Source of the DNA: Companilactobacillus farciminis KCTC 3681 = DSM 20184
GTDB taxonomy: Bacteria; Bacillota; Bacilli; Lactobacillales; Lactobacillaceae
NCBI RefSeq assembly: GCF_002706745.1
Contig: NZ_CP017702.1
Coordinates: forward strand, 806,001 to 870,000
Direction of reading: 5' to 3'
Length of the DNA: 64,000 bases
The notes below the pieces were generated by a model. That model did not search any database. It worked only from the letters and a program-made list of their open reading frames with translations, and was not told the origin of the DNA. The translations under genes and the position numbers were made by a program. This document shows, piece by piece, positions 8,898 through 19,329 of the stretch (position 1 is its first letter; each line of letters begins with the position of its first letter).

Positions 8898-10616
8898 ATG
8901 TCTTGGCAAGATAATATGCAACAATGGCTCGACTATAAAGATTTAGATCCAGATATGAAACAACAGCTCAATGAGATGAAAGATGACTCAAAAGTAGCTG
9001 AAGAAGCTTTCTATGAACCTATGGAGTTCGGTACAGCAGGTATGCGTGGTTTGATTGGACCTGGTATCAACCGCATGAATATTTATACGGTTCGTCAAGC
9101 TACCGAAGGACTAGCATCATTTATGGACACTTTGGACGAAAAAGTGAAGGCTCAAGGTGTAGCAATTAGTTATGATTCTCGTTACTATTCACAAGATTTT
9201 GCTTACGAATCAGCTAAAGTTTTGGGTGTTCACGGAATCCACAGTTACGTCTTTGATAGTTTGAGACCAACACCGGAATTATCTTTTGCCGTAAGAAGCT
9301 TGCACACTTATGCAGGAATTATGATTACAGCAAGCCACAATCCTAAGCAATACAATGGTTTCAAAATTTATGGTCCAGATGGGGGACAAATGCCTCCAGC
9401 TGAATCTGACAATATTACTAGTTTTGCTCGTAAAGCTAGCGACCTCTTTAGCATCAAAGTTATGTCAGTGCCTCAATTGCGTGCTGACAAGTTGTTGACT
9501 TTGATTGGTGAAGACGTCGACTTGAACTATATGAAAAACCTTGAAACAGTAATCGTAAATCCTAAATTGATCGAAGATATTGGCGATAAGATGAAATTTG
9601 TCTATTCACCACTTCACGGAACAGGTAAGATGATTGCTCCAAGAATCTTCCAAAAATTAGGCTTTAAGAATTTCAATATGGTAACAGAACAAGCCATCCT
9701 TGATCCAGAGTTTGCGACAACACCATTCCCTAATCCGGAATTTGCTCAAACTTTTGATTTGGCTATCGAACGTGGTAAAAAGATTGGTGCTAATATTTTA
9801 ATTGCCACTGATCCTGATGCTGATCGTTTAGGTGCCGCAGTAAGACAACCGGATGGTTCTTATAAATTAATGACTGGTAATCAAATTGCTTCAGTTCTTT
9901 TGAACTACCTTTTGATGGCTAAGAAGGATTTGAAAGATTTACCAGCTAATGGAGCAGTAGTTAAGTCAATCGTATCTTCAGAATTGGCAACAGCAATTGC
10001 TAATAAATATGATGTTAAGATGTTTGATGTTTTGACAGGATTCAAATATATTGCTGAAACAATCGAACAATTTGAAAAAACTAATAGTCATGAATTCCTC
10101 TTTGGTTTTGAAGAAAGTTACGGTTATCTAGTTAAACCTTTCGTTCGTGATAAAGACGCTATGCAATCAACTTTGTTACTAGCTGAAGCAGCCGCTTATT
10201 ACGAATCAGAAGGTAAGACAATTTATGATGCTCTAGAAGACCTTTATAAAGAATTTGGTTATTATCGTGAAAAGACAATTTCTAAGACTTTTGAAGGAAT
10301 TTCTGGAAAAGACAAGATGGCTCAAATTATGAAGACACTTCGTGAAGAAGGAATTGAGTCAATCAATGGCGTTAAAGTAGTTGAATCAATCGATTACTTA
10401 AACAACACTGATGTTACAGCTGAAGGCACTAAAGAAACTGGTCTACCAAAGGCTAACGTTTTGAAATATGTCCTAGCTGATGACACTTGGGTTGCCGCTA
10501 GACCATCAGGAACTGAACCTAAGATGAAGTTCTACATTGGCGTTAAGAGTGACACTGAAGACGGTGCTGCTAAGAAACTAGCCGAATTTGCTAAAGAAAT
10601 CGAAGGCTGGGAATAA
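8898..10616 (+). CDS. pgcA: Phospho-sugar mutase (alpha-phosphoglucomutase / phosphomannomutase)
   Basis: Interconverts glucose-1-phosphate and glucose-6-phosphate (or the mannose equivalents), feeding UDP-glucose for glycolipid and wall polymers. It has 572 residues, typical for the PgcA branch. Phosphoserine loop TASHNPKQYNGFK near residue 145, metal loop DPDADRLG near residue 310, sugar-binding GFEESYGY near residue 415, phosphate-binding RPSGTEPKMK near residue 538. Strong ribosome site TTAGGAGGA. In lactobacilli this enzyme would supply substrate for the glucosyl-diacylglycerol synthases at 56-58 kb (inference). Confidence 0.93.
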   Translation: MSWQDNMQQWLDYKDLDPDMKQQLNEMKDDSKVAEEAFYEPMEFGTAGMRGLIGPGINRMNIYTVRQATEGLASFMDTLDEKVKAQGVAISYDSRYYSQDFAYESAKVLGVHGIHSYVFDSLRPTPELSFAVRSLHTYAGIMITASHNPKQYNGFKIYGPDGGQMPPAESDNITSFARKASDLFSIKVMSVPQLRADKLLTLIGEDVDLNYMKNLETVIVNPKLIEDIGDKMKFVYSPLHGTGKMIAPRIFQKLGFKNFNMVTEQAILDPEFATTPFPNPEFAQTFDLAIERGKKIGANILIATDPDADRLGAAVRQPDGSYKLMTGNQIASVLLNYLLMAKKDLKDLPANGAVVKSIVSSELATAIANKYDVKMFDVLTGFKYIAETIEQFEKTNSHEFLFGFEESYGYLVKPFVRDKDAMQSTLLLAEAAAYYESEGKTIYDALEDLYKEFGYYREKTISKTFEGISGKDKMAQIMKTLREEGIESINGVKVVESIDYLNNTDVTAEGTKETGLPKANVLKYVLADDTWVAARPSGTEPKMKFYIGVKSDTEDGAAKKLAEFAKEIEGWE

Positions 10617-10623
10617 AAAATTA

Positions 10624-10665
10624 GACCTTATTAGGAAGTAAATAATCCTAGTAAGGTTTTTTTTT
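10624..10665 (+). terminator. Intrinsic terminator after pgcA
   Basis: ACCTTATTAGGA (10625-10636) pairs with TCCTAGTAAGGT (10646-10657) across a short AT-rich loop, followed by nine T. Confidence 0.9.
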
Positions 10666-10680
10666 GTCATTTTTCCCACG

Positions 10681-10709
10681 TTACAGCGACTAGCTAATTG
10701 CGCTATAAT
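10681..10709 (+). promoter_or_regulatory. Probable promoter of the phosphodiesterase-MFS pair
   Basis: TTACAG (10681-10686), 17-bp spacer, perfect TATAAT (10704-10709), located 35 bases upstream of the TTG start and downstream of the pgcA terminator. The -35 is weak. Confidence 0.55.
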
Positions 10710-10743
10710 ATTTTCATGTACTTTGTGAAAAGGGGAAATTAAA

Positions 10744-12036
10744 TTGTCTACAAATCAACATTTAGTAATTATTTCGTTAGATTCATTGGGTTTTAACGAT
10801 ATTAATGAACATCAATCAGAACTTCCAACATTGAACAAATTAGTTAATGGAGGAACTTGGGTCAAAGAAGTCAGTGGAATTTATCCGACTTTGACTTATC
10901 CTTCGCATACAACTATCATCACTGGTCAATATCCGAATGTTCATGGAATCGTTAATAACACCAAGATTCAAACGACACGTCGTTCCCCAGACTGGTACTG
11001 GTATCAAAAAGACGTTCAGGTACCAACGCTTTACGATTTAGCTCATAAAAATAAGATGAAAACAGCAGCTTTTTTGTGGCCGGTAACTGCTGGTAGTAAG
11101 ATCACTTACAATTTAGCAGAAATTTTTCCTAACCGAATTTGGACGAATCAAGTTTTAGTATCTTTGAAAGCTAGTTCTCCTTTGTTTATTTTGGAAATGA
11201 ATAAAAAATACGGTAAATTGAGAAACGGTATCAAACAACCGCAATTAGATGAATTTATTACTGCTTGTGCGGTCGATACAATCAAGAATAAGAAGCCTAA
11301 TTTGACCTTATTGCATCTCGTCGATATGGATAGTATGCGTCATCGTTATGGCGTTCGTTCTGGTGAGGCAATGGCAGCTTTGCGTCGTCTTGATAAGCAT
11401 GTTAAACAAGTGATCGATGCTACAAAAGAGGCCGGAACTTTTGAAGATACTAACTTTGTTATCTTAGGCGATCATTACCAAATTAACGTCGACAAAATGA
11501 TTCATTTGAATACTTTATTTGCCAAGCGTGGTTGGTTGACTGGCAAACCAGATCAGACAATTCGTAAAGACTGGTCAGTTTTGGCGAAAACTTGTGATGG
11601 CAGTACTTATATTTATACGAAAGACTTCAGTCAGATTCAACGCTTACGTGAAGTTATTTCTGGAGTGGAAGGTGTCGAAAGAGTTTATTCAAATGAAGAA
11701 GCTATCGCTCGCGGTGCCGACCCTAAATGTACATTAATGGTTGAAGCCAAAGCTGGCTATTATTTCACTGATGAAGGTAGTCGTTCAAATGTCGTGGAAA
11801 GAGTCATGCCTGAAATGATGGGTCATCCTGATCGTTATCAAGGGGTACACGGTTATGATCCAAATAAACCGGGTTACAAGACGACAATTATTTTTAATGG
11901 ACCAATGGTTAAAGAGAATCAAACAATTGACGGTGCTAAGTTAGTCGATGAAGCACCAACTTTTGCTAAATTATTGGGATTGAAATTCCCTGAACCACTA
12001 GCAGGTAGTACTATTGAGGGTATTTTTAAAGATTAG
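10744..12036 (+). CDS. Alkaline-phosphatase-superfamily phosphodiesterase / nucleotide pyrophosphatase-like protein
   Basis: Metal-dependent hydrolase of the type I phosphodiesterase/nucleotide pyrophosphatase family, 430 residues. Metal and nucleophile motifs: ISLDSLGFND (Asp) at the N-terminus, YPTLTYPSHTTIITGQYPNVHG with the candidate nucleophile Thr near residue 44, LLHLVDMDSMRHRYG with metal-binding Asp/His, and ILGDHYQ. No signal peptide is visible, so it is probably cytoplasmic. Substrate unknown. Starts with TTG at 10744 behind AAAGGGGAAAT. It is followed 14 bases later by an MFS carrier, so the two are probably co-transcribed and may handle the same compound (inference). Confidence 0.8.
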   Translation: MSTNQHLVIISLDSLGFNDINEHQSELPTLNKLVNGGTWVKEVSGIYPTLTYPSHTTIITGQYPNVHGIVNNTKIQTTRRSPDWYWYQKDVQVPTLYDLAHKNKMKTAAFLWPVTAGSKITYNLAEIFPNRIWTNQVLVSLKASSPLFILEMNKKYGKLRNGIKQPQLDEFITACAVDTIKNKKPNLTLLHLVDMDSMRHRYGVRSGEAMAALRRLDKHVKQVIDATKEAGTFEDTNFVILGDHYQINVDKMIHLNTLFAKRGWLTGKPDQTIRKDWSVLAKTCDGSTYIYTKDFSQIQRLREVISGVEGVERVYSNEEAIARGADPKCTLMVEAKAGYYFTDEGSRSNVVERVMPEMMGHPDRYQGVHGYDPNKPGYKTTIIFNGPMVKENQTIDGAKLVDEAPTFAKLLGLKFPEPLAGSTIEGIFKD

Positions 12037-12050
12037 AATTGAGGGAATTT

Positions 12051-13292
12051 ATGAGATTCAATAAAAAACAGTGGAGCTGGATTTTTTATGACTGGGCTAA
12101 TTCAGGCTATGGGATTATTGTTACCACAGCAGTTTTGCCAGTTTATTTTAAATCAGTTGCTCAAAATTCAGGAGTATCGCAAGCTAATGCGACAGCTTTT
12201 TGGGGTTATGCCAATAGTTTTGGAACTTTGATCGTTTCAATTTTGGCTCCCGTCTTAGGTGCATTGGCCGATTATCCACATCATAAAAAGAAATTATTAA
12301 CTGGCTTTTCATTTTTAGGGATTTTAATGACATTTGGATTGGCATTATTGCCACCTAATCAATGGCAACTATTGTTGGCTGTGTATATCCTGTCGATAAT
12401 TGGTTATTCAGCGGGAAATTTGTTTTACGATAGTTTTTTGACCGATGTGGCTGATAACTCAAGAATGGATTCATTATCGTCAAATGGGTACGCTTATGGA
12501 TATTTAGGTGGAGTTTTAGCTTTTCTATTATTCCTCGTACTGCAATTGACAAGTGGTTTTGGGATGCTGTCTAGTTACGGTGTAGCTCGTTGGAGTTTCT
12601 TCTTGGCGGCAGTCTGGTGGTTGATATTCTTCGTTCCATTATTGAAAAATGTTCAACAAGTTTATTCATTGCCAGAAAATCCTCATCCAATTACTTCGAG
12701 TTTTAAACGTGTTTGGGAAACAGTGACTCATTTACGTAAATACAAAGCAGCTGCTTGGTTCTTAGTAGCATATTTCTTCTACATCGATGGAGTTGATACG
12801 ATTTTTACGATGGCAACTTCGATTGGAATGGATATGGGAATCACTACGACGACTTTGATGCTAGTTTTGTTAGTTGTTCAATTAGTCGCTTTTCCATTCT
12901 CCATTTTGTATGGTTGGATAGCTAACCATTTCTCAGCTCGAAAAGGAATTTTATTAGCAATTATTTTGTATTTTGGAATTTGTCTATATGCTTTGAAGCT
13001 AGAAACAGCAAAGGATTTTTGGATTTTGGCTGTTCTAGTAGGAACTAGTCAGGGTGGTATCCAGGCTTTGAGTAGATCTTATTTTGGTAAATTGATTCCG
13101 AAGGATTCCGGTAGCGAGTTCTTTGGCTTTTATAATATTTTGGGTAAATTTTCAGCTGTTTTAGGACCAGTCTTAGTTGGTATCGTGACGCAAATCACTG
13201 GTAAATCAACGATTGGAGCCGCTTCATTGAGTGTCTTGTTCCTAGTTGGTTTGGTGATTTTTATGATGTTGCCACGACTGACAAAGGAATAA
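12051..13292 (+). CDS. MFS transporter, UMF1/Atg22-like family
   Basis: Membrane carrier of about 413 residues with about 12 hydrophobic helices. The N-terminal WSWIFYDWANSGYGIIVTTAVLPVYFK is the typical start of the UMF1 (Atg22-like) family, and QALSRSYFGKLIPKDSGSEFFGFYN is the typical loop in the C-terminal half. Substrate unknown; yeast Atg22 exports amino acids from the vacuole. The ATG at 12051 is chosen over the TTG at 12039 because GAGGGA (12041-12046) is placed for it. Confidence 0.85.
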   Translation: MRFNKKQWSWIFYDWANSGYGIIVTTAVLPVYFKSVAQNSGVSQANATAFWGYANSFGTLIVSILAPVLGALADYPHHKKKLLTGFSFLGILMTFGLALLPPNQWQLLLAVYILSIIGYSAGNLFYDSFLTDVADNSRMDSLSSNGYAYGYLGGVLAFLLFLVLQLTSGFGMLSSYGVARWSFFLAAVWWLIFFVPLLKNVQQVYSLPENPHPITSSFKRVWETVTHLRKYKAAAWFLVAYFFYIDGVDTIFTMATSIGMDMGITTTTLMLVLLVVQLVAFPFSILYGWIANHFSARKGILLAIILYFGICLYALKLETAKDFWILAVLVGTSQGGIQALSRSYFGKLIPKDSGSEFFGFYNILGKFSAVLGPVLVGIVTQITGKSTIGAASLSVLFLVGLVIFMMLPRLTKE

Positions 13293-13304
13293 GTAAATCT
13301 ATGG

Positions 13305-13318
13305 CGAAAATATGTTCG
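13305..13318 (+). promoter_or_regulatory. LexA/DinR-like SOS box upstream of uvrB
   Basis: CGAAAATATGTTCG differs at one base from the Gram-positive SOS consensus form CGAACATATGTTCG (inverted GAAC-N4-GTTC). It lies 100 bases upstream of the uvrB start, and uvrBA is a classical SOS target, which supports LexA control. A definite -35/-10 pair next to it is not evident (TACTAT at 13325 is a possible -10). Confidence 0.7.
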
Positions 13319-13359
13319 CTATGGTACTATAGAGCCAGCGAAATATGCCTGACATTAAT

Positions 13360-13394
13360 TACATCTAATTCATGTGCGAGTTAGATGTATTTTT
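13360..13394 (+). terminator. Intrinsic terminator between the MFS gene and uvrB
   Basis: TACATCTAA (13360-13368) pairs with TTAGATGTA (13381-13389), followed by TTTTTT. It lies downstream of the SOS box and only 24 bases before the uvrB start, so it may act as a leader attenuator of uvrB rather than only as terminator of the MFS operon. Confidence 0.8.
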
Positions 13395-13417
13395 TAGCTT
13401 AAAGGGGGACTGACGGC

Positions 13418-15424
13418 GTGATAGATAGAGTTACTGATAATAAGTTTGATTTGGTTTCTAAGTACTCTCCAGCCGGAGATCAAGGCCAAGCAATTGATAC
13501 TATCACTAAAGACTTTAAAAAAGGTGATAAGGAAGTCATTTTGGAAGGTGCCACTGGTACTGGTAAGACTTTCACAATGGCTAACGTTATTAAAAATCTC
13601 AATAAACCAACGTTAATTATTTCTCATAATAAGACTTTAGCAGGTCAACTTTATGGCGAAATGAAGGAATTTTTCCCACACAATGCAGTGGAATATTTCG
13701 TCAGTTATTATGATTACTATCAACCCGAAGCTTATGTACCATCAAGTGATACATATATCGAAAAGGATTCTAGTATCAACGATGAAATTGATAAACTGCG
13801 TCATTCGGCTACTAGTTCATTACTAGAGCGTAATGATGTGATCGTAGTTGCATCAGTATCTTGTATTTTTGGATTAGGTGATCCTAGAGAATACGCGGAT
13901 AGTATTATTTCTTTGCGAGTAGGTCAAGAGATAGCTCGAGATGAATTGCTAGAAGAATTGGTCGAGAATCAATTTGAAAGAAATGACATCGACTTTCAAC
14001 GTGGTAGATTTCGGGTACGTGGAGATGTTGTGGATATCTTCCCAGCTTCACGTGACGATAATGCTATTCGTGTGGAATTTTTTGGTGATGAAATTGATCG
14101 AATTATCGAAATGGATGCACTGACAGGTGAAGTTAAAGGGCAAATGGATCATATTGGAATTTTCCCTGCAACTCACTTCATGATCAGTGATTCCAAGATG
14201 GAAGAAGCTCTCAAACGCATCAAAGATGAAATGGATCAACAAGTAGCTAAATTTACTGAAGAAGGTAAATTGCTCGAAGCTCAACGTATCAAGCAAAGAA
14301 CAGAATACGATATCGAAATGATGCGTGAAATGGGTTATACATCCGGAATCGAAAATTATTCACGTCACATGGAAGGTCGTGCTGAAGGTGAACCTCCATT
14401 TACATTGCTAGATTTCTTCCCCAAAGACTTCAACATCATGATTGATGAATCACACGTTACCATGCCTCAAATCCGTGGGATGTACAATGGTGATCGTGCT
14501 AGAAAGCAACAACTAGTAGACTATGGTTTTCGTTTGCCTAGTGCTTTGGATAACCGTCCACTTAAACTAGAAGAATTCGAAAAACATGTTAATCGGATTC
14601 TTTATGTTTCAGCTACACCAGGTCCTTATGAATTGGAAAGAACCGATCATAAAGCTGAACAAATCATTCGGCCAACTGGTTTGTTGGATCCTAAGATTGA
14701 AGTCCGTCCAATTATGGGACAGATCGATGACTTAGTGGCGGAGATAAATGATCGTGTGGCTAAGCACGAAAGAGTCTTTGTAACAACTTTGACCAAGAAG
14801 ATGGCTGAAGATCTGACCGATTACTTCAAGGATTTGGGTATTAAAGTCAGATACTTGCACAGTGATGTTAAGACTTTGGAAAGATCCAAGATCATTCGTG
14901 ATTTACGTTTAGGAAAATTCGACGTCTTGATTGGTATCAACTTATTGCGTGAAGGTATTGATGTGCCAGAAGTTTCCTTGATTGCCATTCTTGATGCGGA
15001 TAAGGAAGGTTTCTTGCGAGCTGAACGTTCACTAGTTCAGATTATTGGTCGTGCATCAAGAAATGAACACGGTAAAGTTATCATGTATGCTGATTCGATA
15101 ACTGATTCTATGCGTGGAGCAATCGATGCTACAGCTCGTCGTCGTAAGTTACAAGAGAAATTCAACGAAGAGCATGGTATTACTCCAAAAACGATTGTTA
15201 AACCAATCAGGGATGCCATTTCAATGTTCCAGAAGGTCGACAATACTTCTTCAGAAACAGAGAAGATTGATGATGATATTGACTTTAAGGATATGAGTAA
15301 GAAAGAACAAGCTGAACTTCTTGCTAATCTAAAAGAACAAATGGAATCAGCTGCTAAGAAGCTCGACTTTGAAGCCGCAGCTAATTTACGTGACACGATT
15401 TTAGAGTTAAAGGCGGAAATGTAA
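13418..15424 (+). CDS. uvrB: Excinuclease ABC subunit B
   Basis: DNA-damage-verifying helicase-like subunit of nucleotide excision repair. It has 668 residues: Walker [11 protein letters not shown] near residue 44, beta-hairpin [25 protein letters not shown]-like motif [10 protein letters not shown], motif [19 protein letters not shown] and QIIGRASRN, and a C-terminal UVR domain that contacts UvrC (about residues 625-665). Start codon GTG at 13418 with AAAGGGGGACTG upstream. Followed by uvrA after 5 bases. Confidence 0.97.
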   Translation: MIDRVTDNKFDLVSKYSPAGDQGQAIDTITKDFKKGDKEVILEGATGTGKTFTMANVIKNLNKPTLIISHNKTLAGQLYGEMKEFFPHNAVEYFVSYYDYYQPEAYVPSSDTYIEKDSSINDEIDKLRHSATSSLLERNDVIVVASVSCIFGLGDPREYADSIISLRVGQEIARDELLEELVENQFERNDIDFQRGRFRVRGDVVDIFPASRDDNAIRVEFFGDEIDRIIEMDALTGEVKGQMDHIGIFPATHFMISDSKMEEALKRIKDEMDQQVAKFTEEGKLLEAQRIKQRTEYDIEMMREMGYTSGIENYSRHMEGRAEGEPPFTLLDFFPKDFNIMIDESHVTMPQIRGMYNGDRARKQQLVDYGFRLPSALDNRPLKLEEFEKHVNRILYVSATPGPYELERTDHKAEQIIRPTGLLDPKIEVRPIMGQIDDLVAEINDRVAKHERVFVTTLTKKMAEDLTDYFKDLGIKVRYLHSDVKTLERSKIIRDLRLGKFDVLIGINLLREGIDVPEVSLIAILDADKEGFLRAERSLVQIIGRASRNEHGKVIMYADSITDSMRGAIDATARRRKLQEKFNEEHGITPKTIVKPIRDAISMFQKVDNTSSETEKIDDDIDFKDMSKKEQAELLANLKEQMESAAKKLDFEAAANLRDTILELKAEM

Positions 15425-15429
15425 TTAAT

Positions 15430-18279
15430 ATGTTAAATGATAAAATTGTAATCCATGGTGCGCGTGCACATAATTTGAAGGATATCGATGTAACGATTCC
15501 TCGTGATAAATTAGTCGTTGTGACTGGTTTGTCTGGTTCAGGGAAGAGTTCATTAGCCTTTGATACTTTGTATGCTGAAGGTCAAAGACGTTACGTTGAG
15601 AGTCTTTCATCTTATGCACGACAATTTTTAGGTCAAATGGATAAGCCGGATGTTGATTCAATTGATGGTTTGAGTCCAGCTATTTCAATTGACCAAAAGA
15701 CTACTTCCAAGAACCCTCGTTCAACTGTTGGGACTGTTACAGAAATTAACGATTACCTTCGTTTGTTGTGGGCTCGAGTTGGGACACCAATTTGTCCTAA
15801 TGATGGGACCAAAATTACTAGTCAATCAGCTCAACAGATGGTTGATGCTATTTTAAAATTAGGCGATAAAACTAAACTGCAAATTTTATCACCGGTTGTT
15901 CGTTCAAAACGTGGACAACATAAAAAAGCCTTGAATCAAATTAAGAAACAAGGTTACGTTAGAGTTCAAGTAGATGGTGAAACTCGTGATATTGCAGAAG
16001 ATATTGAATTAGATAAGAACAAAAAGCACAGTATCGATGTTGTCGTTGACCGTATCGTAATCAATGACCATATCAAATCACGTTTGTTTGATTCAGTTGA
16101 AGCTGCTTTGAGACTATCTGATGGCTATATGAACGTTGACGTAATCGGTTCAGACATGATGGTATTTTCTGAGAAGAATGCTTGTCCGTTGTGTGGTTTT
16201 ACTGTTGGTGAATTAGAACCTCGTTTGTTTTCATTCAATGCTCCATTTGGTGCTTGTGATAACTGTGATGGTTTAGGAGTTAAGCTAGAAGTCGATTTGG
16301 ATTTAGTTATTCCTGACCAAAGCAAGACTTTGAACGAGGGAGCCATTATTCCTTGGAATCCTATCAGTTCACAATATTATCCAGAAATGCTAGCTCAAGC
16401 ATGTAAAGAATTCAAAATTGATATGGATACACCTTTTGAAGATTTGCCCGAAAAAGATCAAAATACTATTTTGTATGGTTCTGATGGCAAGACTTTCCAC
16501 TTCCACTATGAAAATGATTTCGGTGGCGTACGTGATGTCGACGTAGAATTTGAAGGTGTCATTCCTAATATCAATCGTCGTTATCGTGAGACTAACAGTG
16601 ACTTTACTCGTGAAGTTATGCGTAAGTACATGACTGAATTAACTTGTCCAGTTTGTCACGGTAAGAGATTGAATCGTCAAGCTTTGGCTGTCAAAATCGA
16701 AGGCAAGGATATCGCTGAAGTTTCTGATATGTCGATCAAGGATGAGCTTCCATTCTTTAAGACAGTCCAATTTGGTGAACAAAATACCGTTATTGCTAAG
16801 CCAATTTTAAAGGAAGTTAAAGATCGTCTCAGTTTCTTGATCAATGTTGGCTTGGAATATTTGACGCTTTCTCGTTCAGCTGGAACATTGTCCGGTGGTG
16901 AAGCACAAAGAATTCGTTTAGCCACACAAATCGGTTCAAACTTGTCTGGTGTCATGTATATTTTGGATGAACCTTCGATTGGGTTGCATCAACGTGATAA
17001 CGACCGTTTGATCAGTTCATTGAAGAAGATGCGTGATCTCGGTAACACCTTGATTGTCGTTGAACACGATGAAGATACGATGCGTGCAGCTGATTACTTG
17101 ATTGATGTCGGTCCCGGTGCCGGTGAAAATGGTGGTCAAATCGTAGCTGCTGGTACGCCAAAAGAAGTCGAGAAGAATCCTAAGTCTTTGACTGGTCAAT
17201 ACTTGGCAGGTAAGAAATTTATTCCAGTACCTTTGAAACGCCGTGATGGCAATGGTGAATTTGTTGAAGTCTATGGCGCTGCTGAAAATAATTTGAAGAA
17301 TTTAAATGTTAAGTTTCCACTAGGTAAATTTACCGTTGTGACAGGAGTTTCTGGTTCTGGTAAATCTACTTTGGTTAATATGATATTGAAGCGTGCTTTG
17401 GCTCAGAAGATGAATCACAATTCCGAAAAACCTGGTAAATATAAGAAAATAACTGGTTATGAAAATCTTGAAAAAGTGATTGCTATCGATCAGAGTCCAA
17501 TCGGTCGAACACCTAGAAGTAATCCGGCCACTTATACCGGCGTATTTGATGATATTCGTGGTTTGTTCGCGCAAACGAATGAAGCTAAGTTGCGTGGTTA
17601 TAAGAAAGGCAGATTCTCTTTCAATATCAAAGGCGGTCGCTGTGAGAATTGTCGTGGTGACGGAATTATCAAGATTGAAATGAATTTCTTGCCTGATGTT
17701 TATGTACCTTGCGAAGTTTGTCATGGAACTCGTTACAATTCAGAAACTCTAGAAGTCACTTATAAGGGGAAGAACATTGCTCAAATTTTGGATATGAAAG
17801 TATCCGAAGCTTTGGACTTCTTCAGTAATATTCCTAAGATCAAACGTAAGCTCCAAACAATTGAAGATGTTGGTTTAGGTTATGTTTCACTAGGTCAATC
17901 AGCTACTCAATTGTCCGGTGGTGAAGCTCAAAGAATGAAATTGGCTTCAGAGCTTTACAAGAAGTCTAACGGGAAGAACTTCTACATTTTGGATGAACCT
18001 ACAACTGGTTTGCACACGGATGATATCAAGCGTCTATTAGGAGTATTGCAACGGTTAGTAGATGAAGGGAATACCGTTTTGGTTATCGAACACAATTTGG
18101 ATGTTGTGAAGTCAGCTGACTGGTTGATCGACCTTGGTCCTGATGGTGGTGAAGGTGGCGGTAAAATCGTTGCCCAAGGAACACCAGAGGATATTACCAA
18201 GGTCAAAGCTAGTTATACTGGTCAATATCTTAAACCAATTTTGGAACGTGATACTAAACGTACTAAAGATGCACAATAA
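15430..18279 (+). CDS. uvrA: Excinuclease ABC subunit A
   Basis: Damage-recognition ATPase of nucleotide excision repair, 949 residues. Two ABC ATPase modules: Walker [11 protein letters not shown] near residue 33 and [10 protein letters not shown] near residue 640; signatures [12 protein letters not shown] and [12 protein letters not shown]; Walker [12 protein letters not shown] and [11 protein letters not shown]. Zinc-binding CxxC pairs (CPLCGF, CDNCDG, CPVCHG, CENCRG, CEVCHG) are present. It forms an operon with uvrB and ends with its own terminator. Confidence 0.97.
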   Translation: MLNDKIVIHGARAHNLKDIDVTIPRDKLVVVTGLSGSGKSSLAFDTLYAEGQRRYVESLSSYARQFLGQMDKPDVDSIDGLSPAISIDQKTTSKNPRSTVGTVTEINDYLRLLWARVGTPICPNDGTKITSQSAQQMVDAILKLGDKTKLQILSPVVRSKRGQHKKALNQIKKQGYVRVQVDGETRDIAEDIELDKNKKHSIDVVVDRIVINDHIKSRLFDSVEAALRLSDGYMNVDVIGSDMMVFSEKNACPLCGFTVGELEPRLFSFNAPFGACDNCDGLGVKLEVDLDLVIPDQSKTLNEGAIIPWNPISSQYYPEMLAQACKEFKIDMDTPFEDLPEKDQNTILYGSDGKTFHFHYENDFGGVRDVDVEFEGVIPNINRRYRETNSDFTREVMRKYMTELTCPVCHGKRLNRQALAVKIEGKDIAEVSDMSIKDELPFFKTVQFGEQNTVIAKPILKEVKDRLSFLINVGLEYLTLSRSAGTLSGGEAQRIRLATQIGSNLSGVMYILDEPSIGLHQRDNDRLISSLKKMRDLGNTLIVVEHDEDTMRAADYLIDVGPGAGENGGQIVAAGTPKEVEKNPKSLTGQYLAGKKFIPVPLKRRDGNGEFVEVYGAAENNLKNLNVKFPLGKFTVVTGVSGSGKSTLVNMILKRALAQKMNHNSEKPGKYKKITGYENLEKVIAIDQSPIGRTPRSNPATYTGVFDDIRGLFAQTNEAKLRGYKKGRFSFNIKGGRCENCRGDGIIKIEMNFLPDVYVPCEVCHGTRYNSETLEVTYKGKNIAQILDMKVSEALDFFSNIPKIKRKLQTIEDVGLGYVSLGQSATQLSGGEAQRMKLASELYKKSNGKNFYILDEPTTGLHTDDIKRLLGVLQRLVDEGNTVLVIEHNLDVVKSADWLIDLGPDGGEGGGKIVAQGTPEDITKVKASYTGQYLKPILERDTKRTKDAQ

Positions 18280-18297
18280 ATTTTTTCGATTTAAATG

Positions 18298-18340
18298 ACT
18301 TTTGTGGAATTGAATTTTTAATTCTGCAAAGGTCTTTTTT
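18298..18340 (+). terminator. Intrinsic terminator after uvrA
   Basis: GACTTTTGTGGAATT (18298-18312) pairs, with several G-U pairs, with AATTCTGCAAAGGTC (18320-18334) and is followed by TTTTTT. Confidence 0.8.
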
Positions 18341-18359
18341 AGTAAGTCAGTATTAAAAA

Positions 18360-18388
18360 CTGACACGCCCGGCTTGTTGTGTTATGCT
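18360..18388 (+). promoter_or_regulatory. Probable promoter of the rapZ-yvcK-whiA operon
   Basis: CTGACA (18360-18365), 17-bp spacer, TATGCT (18383-18388), about 25 bases upstream of rapZ. A small inverted repeat (GTCAGT/ACTGAC, 18346-18364) overlaps the -35. Confidence 0.5.
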
Positions 18389-18411
18389 TATATTCGAATG
18401 TGAGGTGCATT

Positions 18412-19329
18412 ATGGCAGAAGATATGCTTAGTTTGGTTATCGTTACTGGAATGAGTGGTGCAGGAAAGACCGTTGCAATGCAATCCTTTGAAGATTTAGG
18501 ATATTTTTGTATCGATAATATGCCACCTAACTTGCTTCCAAAATTCTGGGAGTTAGTTCATGAATCCGGTAAGATCAAAAAAGTAGCTTTAGTTGTAGAT
18601 ATTAGATCACGTGCATTTTATGATGAGATATTCTCAATGCTTTCAAAAATGGACGAAGATGAACAAGAGAAACATCAAAAAGTTGATATGAAAATTCTCT
18701 TCTTGAATGCTTCTGATGAAGAGTTAGTTTCTCGTTATAAAGAGACCCGTCGTAGTCATCCTTTGGCTATGGAAGGTCGGTTGTTAGATGGAATTGAAAA
18801 GGAAAGAGAATTGCTTTCAGAAATCAAAAGTCGAGCTTCAGTTGAGATCGATACGACTGACCTCACTCCTAGACAACTGCGAGAAGAAATTTTCGATAAT
18901 TTTCAAGAAAGTTCCGTCGTGCCAACATTTCACATCGAAGTGATGTCATTTGGCTTCAAGTATGGCTTGCCAATTGATGCTGACATTGTAATGGATGTTA
19001 GATTTTTAAGAAATCCATTTTATATTAAAGAATTAAAGACACAAACCGGAATGGATAAACCAGTTTATGATTATGTGATGGATGATGCAGAAACAAAGAA
19101 TTTCTATGACAAATTCTATGGTTTATTAAAAGATATCGTTCCGGGCTATGAAAAAGAAGGTAAGACTAGTTTGACGATAGCAATTGGCTGTACTGGAGGA
19201 CAACATCGTTCAGTCGCTATTGCTCAACGTCTAGGTACTGATCTAAAGAAATTAGATTATTACGTAGACATTACTCATCGTGACATGGAAAAATCTCAAA
19301 AGAAGGTAATTGAACATGGCAACAAATAG
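18412..19329 (+). CDS. rapZ: RapZ/YvcJ family nucleotide-binding protein
   Basis: P-loop ATPase/GTPase of the RapZ (YvcJ) family, about 305 residues. In Escherichia coli RapZ controls GlmZ small RNA decay; in Firmicutes the role is less clear and linked to competence and wall precursor control. Walker [11 protein letters not shown] near residue 13, then [16 protein letters not shown], and the C-terminal [14 protein letters not shown] typical of the family. The ATG at 18412 with GAGGTG upstream is chosen over the ATG at 18379, which lacks a ribosome site. Overlaps yvcK by 14 bases. Confidence 0.93.
   Translation: MAEDMLSLVIVTGMSGAGKTVAMQSFEDLGYFCIDNMPPNLLPKFWELVHESGKIKKVALVVDIRSRAFYDEIFSMLSKMDEDEQEKHQKVDMKILFLNASDEELVSRYKETRRSHPLAMEGRLLDGIEKERELLSEIKSRASVEIDTTDLTPRQLREEIFDNFQESSVVPTFHIEVMSFGFKYGLPIDADIVMDVRFLRNPFYIKELKTQTGMDKPVYDYVMDDAETKNFYDKFYGLLKDIVPGYEKEGKTSLTIAIGCTGGQHRSVAIAQRLGTDLKKLDYYVDITHRDMEKSQKKVIEHGNK

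Noticed and set aside
15037..17724. Several long antisense frames in uvrB and uvrA (for example 119 and 134 residues)
   Set aside because: They are shadows of highly conserved coding sequence, without ribosome sites or recognisable domains.
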